Assembly (NCBI GenBank): GCA_029582165.1
Contig: CM055868.1
Span: 15,445,391 to 15,509,390 of the forward strand
Direction of reading: 5' to 3'
Origin: Portulaca oleracea
Lineage: Eukaryota; Streptophyta; Magnoliopsida; Caryophyllales; Portulacaceae
Length of the DNA: 64,000 nt
Under the pieces are notes generated by a model, which did no database searches, was not told the DNA's origin, and saw nothing but the letters and a program-made list of their open reading frames with translations. Shown piece after piece: positions 58,045-64,000 of the stretch. Within the stretch, counting starts at the first letter, position 1, and every line of letters starts with the position of its first letter. The position numbers and the translations under genes are program-made.

Positions 58045-59381
58045 ATGGAGACGTTCTTGTTCACCTCAGAATCTGTGAACGAAGGGCATCCTGACAAGAT
58101 TTGCGACCAAGTGTCGGATGCCATTCTTGATGCGTGCTTGGAGCAAGACCCAGAGAGTAAGGTTGCGTGCGAAACATGTACCAAAACAAACATGGTCATG
58201 GTGTTTGGTGAGATCACGACCAAGGCTAAGGTCGACTACGAGAAAATAGTCAGAGACACCTGTCGAGGTATCGGGTTCACGTCAGCAGATGTTGGTCTTG
58301 ATGCTAACAATTGCAAAGTGATTGTTAACATCGAGCAACAGAGCCCTGATATCGCTCAAGGTGTTCATGGTCACTTCACTAAGAAGCCTGAAGAAATTGG
58401 GGCAGGCGACCAAGGCCACATGTTTGGATACGCCACCGATGAGACACCTGAGTTCATGCCTCTCACCCATGTCCTTGCCACTAAGTTGGGTGCCAAACTT
58501 ACTGAGGTTACATTTCCTTGTTCATTTTTATTTTTAATATTTTACTGCTATTATAATATTTTTTTTTTAAAATTTTTAATATAATTATAATACTTTTTGG
58601 ATATTATATGAGTTAAAAAATGAGTTAATATACAAAATTTTCAACAAAGACGTATATTTATTTGTATGTATAGGTAAGAAAGAAGAAGACGTGTCCATGG
58701 GTGAGGCCAGATGGGAAAACACAAGTGACAGTGGAGTACAGGAAGGAGGATGGGGCCATGGTCCCCGTGAGGGTACATACTGTGCTCATCTCAACCCAGC
58801 ACGAGGAGTCTGTGACAAATGATGAAATACAGAAGGATCTCAAGGAGCACGTGATCAAGGCCGTTATACCTCCTCAGTACCTGGATGACAAGACCATTTT
58901 TCACTTAAACCCATCAGGGCGCTTTGTGATTGGAGGGCCTCACGGAGATGCAGGTTTGACAGGAAGAAAGATCATAGTGGACACATATGGTGGATGGGGG
59001 GCCCATGGCGGGGGCGCATTCTCTGGGAAGGACCCTTCCAAGGTGGACAGGAGTGGAGCTTACATTGCCAGGCAAGCCGCAAAGAGTGTGGTGGCTGCTG
59101 GGCTTGCTAGACGTTGTCTGGTGCAAGTTTCGTATGCCATTGGTGTCCCTGAGCCCCTTTCCATATTCATCGACACCTACAAGACTGGAAAGGTCCCTGA
59201 TAAAGAGATCTTGAACTTGGTTACTGACAACTTCGACTTTAGGCCAGGGATGATGTCTATCAATCTCGATTTGAAAAGAGGAGCCAACTTTAGGTATCAA
59301 AAAACTGCAGCCTATGGCCATTTTGGCCGTGACGATCCAGATTTCACTTGGGAAATCATTAAGCCCCTCAACCCCAAGTAA
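58045..59381 (+). CDS. SAMS: S-adenosylmethionine synthetase (methionine adenosyltransferase)
   Basis: Makes S-adenosylmethionine from methionine and ATP, supplying methyl groups for DNA, RNA, protein and metabolite methylation and the precursor of ethylene and polyamines. Acts mainly in the cytosol. Exons 58045-58506 and 58674-59381, split between GAG and GTA by a 167-bp intron (GTTACA...TATAG). The joined protein is 389 residues against about 393 for plant SAMS. It starts [18 protein letters not shown], has the ATP motif [15 protein letters not shown] near residue 119, and the [19 protein letters not shown] loop. It ends KPLNPK. The start fits AGAAATGG. No break was seen. Most plant SAMS genes I know have their intron in the 5' UTR, so the coding intron is notable. 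Which SAMS paralogue this is cannot be said. Confidence 0.96.
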
Positions 59382-60033
59382 GCCTCGCTCCACTACATCC
59401 ATTATAGTCTCTCTACTTGCTCTATTTCTCAATCCATCTTTTTCATCCTTTTCGCTTGTTAAACAAAGGAATAAACGAGCAGTTTTCCATACATGCCAAT
59501 GTTATTTGACTACTTTGATTTTATTTATTTATTTATTTATTAGGCCACTAGAAAATTTCATTCAACTTAGCATCCTTCATATTATACTAGCATATTCTTG
59601 TATCTTTCCATTCACTATCTTTTTCGTCGGCTTTTTATGGAGCTGCTCTCAAGCAATTAGATTAGGAGCAAAAAATTATTAATATTCTATGTCACTATTT
59701 TGTATTGGTTTTAATTGTTCCGTTCTCTATGTAATGAGTTACAATGTTAATGAGAATGTATTGAATATTACTTTTTATCTTTGATTCAAAGTCTATTTTG
59801 AAAATCATCAACATATTGTCATAATTATTGTCACTTTGTGAATGAGCACAAGTTATTTTACCATGTTATTAATATTGGAAATATTAAAAAAAAGAGGGGA
59901 ATAACCCTAATGTTTAAAGCGTGACTAACATTGTCCTTAAGGTGTTATTTATCCTATCACAAGTGCTCCAAATCATAGCAAATACATCTCTAGGGTACAG
60001 CAACCCTTGAGAGGTCTCTTGTCAAAATATATA
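59382..60033. other. SAM synthetase 3' flank
   Basis: GGAATAAACG near 59468 is a possible polyadenylation signal. Otherwise AT-rich with nothing recognised. Confidence 0.4.
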
Positions 60034-60329
60034 TGTAACCCCCCGGCTCCTCCCGGGCCGTGGACATTACTGATAACGACTTCAAGGATTAATTGCTGAC
60101 TGGCCCCACAAATCACCACGAGTTTTTCCAGCGTGCTTCGTCCTCGCTCACACGCTGCCTAGGAAAACTTCCCAGGAGGTCACCTATCCTGAGACTACTC
60201 CCAACCAAACACGCTTAACTGAGGAGTTCCAACGGATGAGCTACCATAAAAGAAGATGCACCTTGGTGATATAAATAGTCATTTCAATCCTTTTAAGCCA
60301 CACTTTAACCACATACCCGGAGTATTACA
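60034..60329 (-). mobile_element. Cassandra solo LTR with 5S rRNA-like core and 5-bp duplication
   Basis: 296 bp, TG...CA on either strand. A core at 60168-60240 matches 5S rRNA on the minus strand (CAGTTAAGCGTGTTTGG, GGTGACCTCCTGGGAAGT). ATATA flanks both sides (60029-60033 and 60330-60334), so it is a solo LTR. It shares GCGTGCTTCGTCCTCGCTCA and CTTGGTGATATAA with the LTR at 10858-11129. Confidence 0.9.
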
Positions 60330-61630
60330 ATATATAGGAAAACTCTCTTAGCCATTTATGTGGATTGTTAGAGAAAGAGATAATTAAAGAAGATACCATT
60401 CTTCTTACTTTCGGTTGGATTAAATAGAAGGTCATATGTTTGTCTAATGTTCAAATATCTGTTATTATCCAAACATTTGAATGAAAATAATTAATGTTTA
60501 ATCAAAAGTGATTTTATCCAAGTAATTAATATCCAAAAAAGTAAATAAAACATATATTAATTAGCCTTGGCTCGTGCATATGCCATGTGTCCAAATACTA
60601 AGTGCCGCCTAATAAAACGCTGCAAGTACGCGTGTGTATAGTTCAGTGTGAAGCATTGAATCTTTTGGTACATTTCTATATTAGTAGCCCAATAACAATC
60701 CATAACCCCACATGATATTGTTATAAACTAAGGTTGCGTTTGGTTGAAAATTTTTTCCAGGAAAGTTTAATTTTTAAGTTGACAAACGTTTTCATGTTTG
60801 ATTATCCCTAATAGATGAGAACGTTTTAATGTGGGATCCATTGTTTCACTCTCAAGCTCATTAAACATTTTCCCAAAGAGCTCAAGGGAAAATCTTTTTC
60901 AAGAAAGTTTTTCCCAAAAAAAAAAAAAAAGTTCCCAAGAAACTATCAAAGACACAATAAGAGTAAACTTTTCCTCCTAAATGAGACAATTCCGGCCTCC
61001 TCACTATAAAGAAACTCTTTCCTTTACTCTACCATCTTCAAACTATTCAACAATTAATTTTGGAAATCATGAGCCATATAAATATGTGGGTGTCATTTAA
61101 ATGTTGGGCTAAGATTACCCATAAAAGATAATTCATCAATTGCTAATAATTATTTGACTACACAAAGTTTAGATATGTGAAAATTCGACAATATTATTAG
61201 TATAGATCCTACTTATTCAAATGTGGAGTGATACAAATTATGTGTAAACCAATTCTTGAAATAACCAAATAACACGTCAAGCTTTAATATTGAAAATCCT
61301 GCAATGTAGAGGAAAAAGCCACAGGGCAAACCAATGTAAATATTCCACTATATAAATAACTAACAACAAAATGAATGATTATTTCAAATGACTTCTGTAA
61401 TTCAAAAAACACAATAATAGAAACGCAACAATGCATAAATTACCTCTATATAAGCTTGAATACAACTTAATATCACCTTCAATTAGTGCTTTCACTCCCT
61501 TGCAAAACTAAAAATTGTTGTACACCACCATAGTGCAGCGTTTTGCAGACTTGAGTGTGTTATCCATTGCTGCTACGGGAGTGCTATTTGATAAGAGAGT
61601 TCCAATAAAATATAGGTGGGAAGGCGTATT
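60330..61630. other. Intergenic DNA
   Basis: 60540-60735 resembles the LTR-like piece at 41460-41790. TTGCGTTTGGTTG at 60733 may be a MITE end, without a partner. No gene is visible. Confidence 0.4.
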
Positions 61631-62070
61631 GCACAATGATTAGACAAGCAATGATGTATGACGCAAAGTATTGGACAACCAAGAAGAATTGTCAGATGTT
61701 AAATGTGGTGGAAATGGTGATGATTCACTGGATTTGCAGTTATGTTAGGTTAGCTAACGTTAGGAATGCAATATGTCGAGATAAACTAGGGGTAGCACCA
61801 ATCGATGATAGTTGAGAGAGAGTCGACTAATATGGTTTAGGCATGTTTACAAAAGAAGCATGGATGTCACGGCAAGGAAGTGCAAAAGGATTACGATACT
61901 TTTTTTTTTTTTTTGGGGGGGGGGGGTAGGGGGCACAGGAGACCTAGGAAGTCCTGGAGGGAGGATATTATAGCGGGTCTAAAGCAACTAGGATTAATAG
62001 AATATATGAAACTAGGAAGGACAATTTGGAGGGCGATGATTAAGATAATAGAGTGAGGGTTGTTAGAATG
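61630..62070 (+). pseudogene. RTE-type LINE C-terminal relic
   Basis: Plus-strand pieces in shifting frames match the end of plant RTE ORFs: RQAMMYDAKYWTTKKN, CRDKLGVAPIDDS, then after a T-run/G-run at 61899-61927 HRRPRKSWREDIIAGLKQL and GRTIWRAMIKI. Multiple stops and frameshifts. Family function is reverse transcription; this is a dead 3' fragment. Confidence 0.7.
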
Positions 62071-64000
62071 GTTTTGTGTTAGACCTTGGCCTTGGGTCTT
62101 GTGCTTTTTGCGCTTTCACTGTCTGGGTACATTTAGTCTTCCTTTAACTTCGTGAAGTAAACAGGTTCATGTAACTCTTCTTTAACCTCAGGGAATACCT
62201 AGACATGTATTTATCAATCGCAATATCCTGTTCGTTTTCTTGGTAATTCAAGGGTTTTCCAAAGGTTTTCGAACTTCGTTTCACGCAGTAACTAATTTAG
62301 TTTTCCAAATGATTTTTGTAAGGTTTATTCTGTGGGATCGTAGGAATAAGCTCGTTGCTAGATTTTCACCTTATTTATAATTTATATGCACTACCAATCA
62401 TGTAAAGCAATCTATATATACTGGATGTGGTGGAAAGTTTAGCAAAAACAAAAAAGTGAAGCATAATCAGTAAAGCATATACTTTAGAATCACTTTTGGG
62501 AAATTTGATGAAACAACCCCCTTTGTTTTTTGGTATACTCCCTTAAACTTATTAAATTAGTTCGAGGGTCAATTCTTTTAGTCCATAAGTCAATTCGTCC
62601 AGCATCCTCGTGAGGGTTCGATAGAATGGAGGAGTCAACACTTGACCTTCGGTGTTCGGGCTTTAGGGCTACTTCCATCCTTGACTCTAAAATCCAACTC
62701 CCATAGATACTCCCTCGAGTTGACTCGGGTTTCTCGATATAGGTTGGTATGCTAGGATGGCGTCCTCCCTTGAATCTGCACATCGAAACTCAAGGCCATG
62801 CATGCATTCAGAAAACATGTAGTTGGCTCAATCATCGTTCACCAAATCCACATGGGCCTTAGCCTATCAGGGTGTCCGGGCCCGACTTCCAATTCCCGAG
62901 GTTCATTCCGACTCCCACAAGTATTCCCTTGAGTTTTTCATTCGGGATTCCCAGCATGGGTCGGGTGTGCCTCGATTGGGGGCTTTTCCCGTGACTCCAC
63001 ACAATCCTCAAGGCTCATGGATGGTCTAACAATTCTGGAGCAAAAACACGACATAAGAGAGTCATACCATTGTCACACAATATGATATTCATAGTCCCCG
63101 TTACACCGTGGTTTAGGTTCTTAATAATACGACTGTCGTTACAATAACTTTTAAAAGCATAAGGTTTATTGTCCTCCGAATGGTCCCATCAACCCAACCG
63201 CTCTAATTCCGCCTTGCCATGTCTTCTCGTTACTCCTCTGGGTTGCCCTCGGTTGTGCTTGTACCTAGCATGAGACAGGGTCAACATTAGCGGGCTAGCT
63301 AAGCATGGGGAAGAACGTTTCACACTACAGAACTGTCAATAAGCATGAAGTAATCTATATGATACGACACATCTACTACATGCATCGACAATCTTTTCCT
63401 AATTCTCTCGTTACATCATTTAGGTTCACCCATCATTTATTTAGCGGTTGGCCAGAGCGTTAACTCCATCAGTGACCCTCATATTGTGATTGATCTATAT
63501 TCAGGCTTTGACTGGTGAACCTCGGTTCGCCTGCTTCCCTTAGCATGTTTAAAGTATTATTGTAACCCTTGGGCTTTGGTTTGTGGACCTCGGAACACCA
63601 GCTTCCCCATGATGCCCATCGTGGTTTAGACATTTCATTCTTTTATTTATGTCTCATGCATGACCTAAGACGATATTTTCCCCATACCTTCGGTAGGTTG
63701 CGGACTTCCCGAAATAATTTAATCATAGAGTCTTTAGGGACGTTCATAATTCACTCATTTCTTAAGCTTTAGGGTTTGTTCAAGTTAGAGATGTTCCCTA
63801 GAGGGGTCTACTTAATAAGCCTACTTTTAGATTACTCCAAACATGCATACATTAGTACAATATTAGCAAAAACCAAACTGATGTCTCCATTGTTTCCAGG
63901 CAGTAACTCATTTTGAAGGTCCTTAAAGAAAAGTCCATAACTCACTCATTTCTTAAGCTTTGAGGTTCATTCATGTTGGAGAAGTTCCCTAAGTGAGTAT
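62071..64000. other. Repetitive intergenic DNA, unassigned
   Basis: No gene family recognised. 62690-62780 and 62930-63000 share loose similarity (CCCTTGAGTT, CTCGAT). A 70-bp block at 63731-63800 returns at 63920-63990. It may be part of an LTR retrotransposon that continues past the window. Confidence 0.4.

Noticed and set aside
58282..59432. Minus-strand frames opposite SAM synthetase
   Set aside because: Shadows of a highly conserved plus-strand gene.

Overview
This window is nuclear DNA from a flowering plant, most likely a eudicot. It is AT-rich, with two intron-containing plant genes set in a dense, nested mosaic of plant transposons: CACTA, hAT, Mutator-like, Stowaway and Tourist-like MITEs, L1 and RTE LINEs, Ty1/copia and Ty3/gypsy elements, and Cassandra LTRs. 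I cannot name the species. No tRNA gene, intact rRNA gene, CRISPR array or bacterial-type operon is visible.

Layout. 1-9.2 kb: the 5' part of a minus-strand CACTA element, with a broken TNP2 transposase at the left edge and a CACTA terminus with subterminal repeats near 9.2 kb. A (TA)n tract just upstream of the TNP2 start appears to have taken in two palindromic (TIR) elements and a 4.6-kb L1-type LINE. 9.2-20.7 kb: intergenic DNA with a 5S-bearing Cassandra LTR, a complex repeat field at 11.5-12.4 kb, a MITE nested inside a larger inverted-repeat element at 13.4-14.2 kb, and Stowaway elements, one of them nested in another. 20.7-22.8 kb: a decayed hAT transposase with hAT-type ends.

23.08-37.75 kb (+): the main gene, a 20-exon SPT5-like protein (KTF1/SPT5L/RDM3), reconstructed as a 1593-residue protein with NGN and KOW domains and a long WG/GW tail. 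This is an effector of RNA-directed DNA methylation. 39.3-46.1 kb: a hAT MITE with 8-bp TSD, a Mutator-like MITE with 10-bp TSD, LINE, LTR and copia relics. 46.135-52.669 kb: a complete Ty3/gypsy element (minus strand) with two LTRs, PBS, PPT and a 5-bp TSD; its frames are broken and its two LTRs disagree over a local stretch. 52.9-55.8 kb: tandem Stowaway MITEs and two related TIR elements, one carrying a retroposon insertion.

58.045-59.381 kb (+): S-adenosylmethionine synthetase, two coding exons, 389 residues. 60.0-64 kb: a Cassandra solo LTR, an RTE LINE relic and unassigned repetitive DNA running off the window.

Functionally, the two intact genes both bear on methylation: SAM synthetase makes the methyl donor and KTF1 helps direct DNA methylation to transposons. 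There is no evidence beyond proximity that they are linked. The transposon remnants carry many nonsense changes of the C-to-T/G-to-A kind expected for long-methylated DNA.
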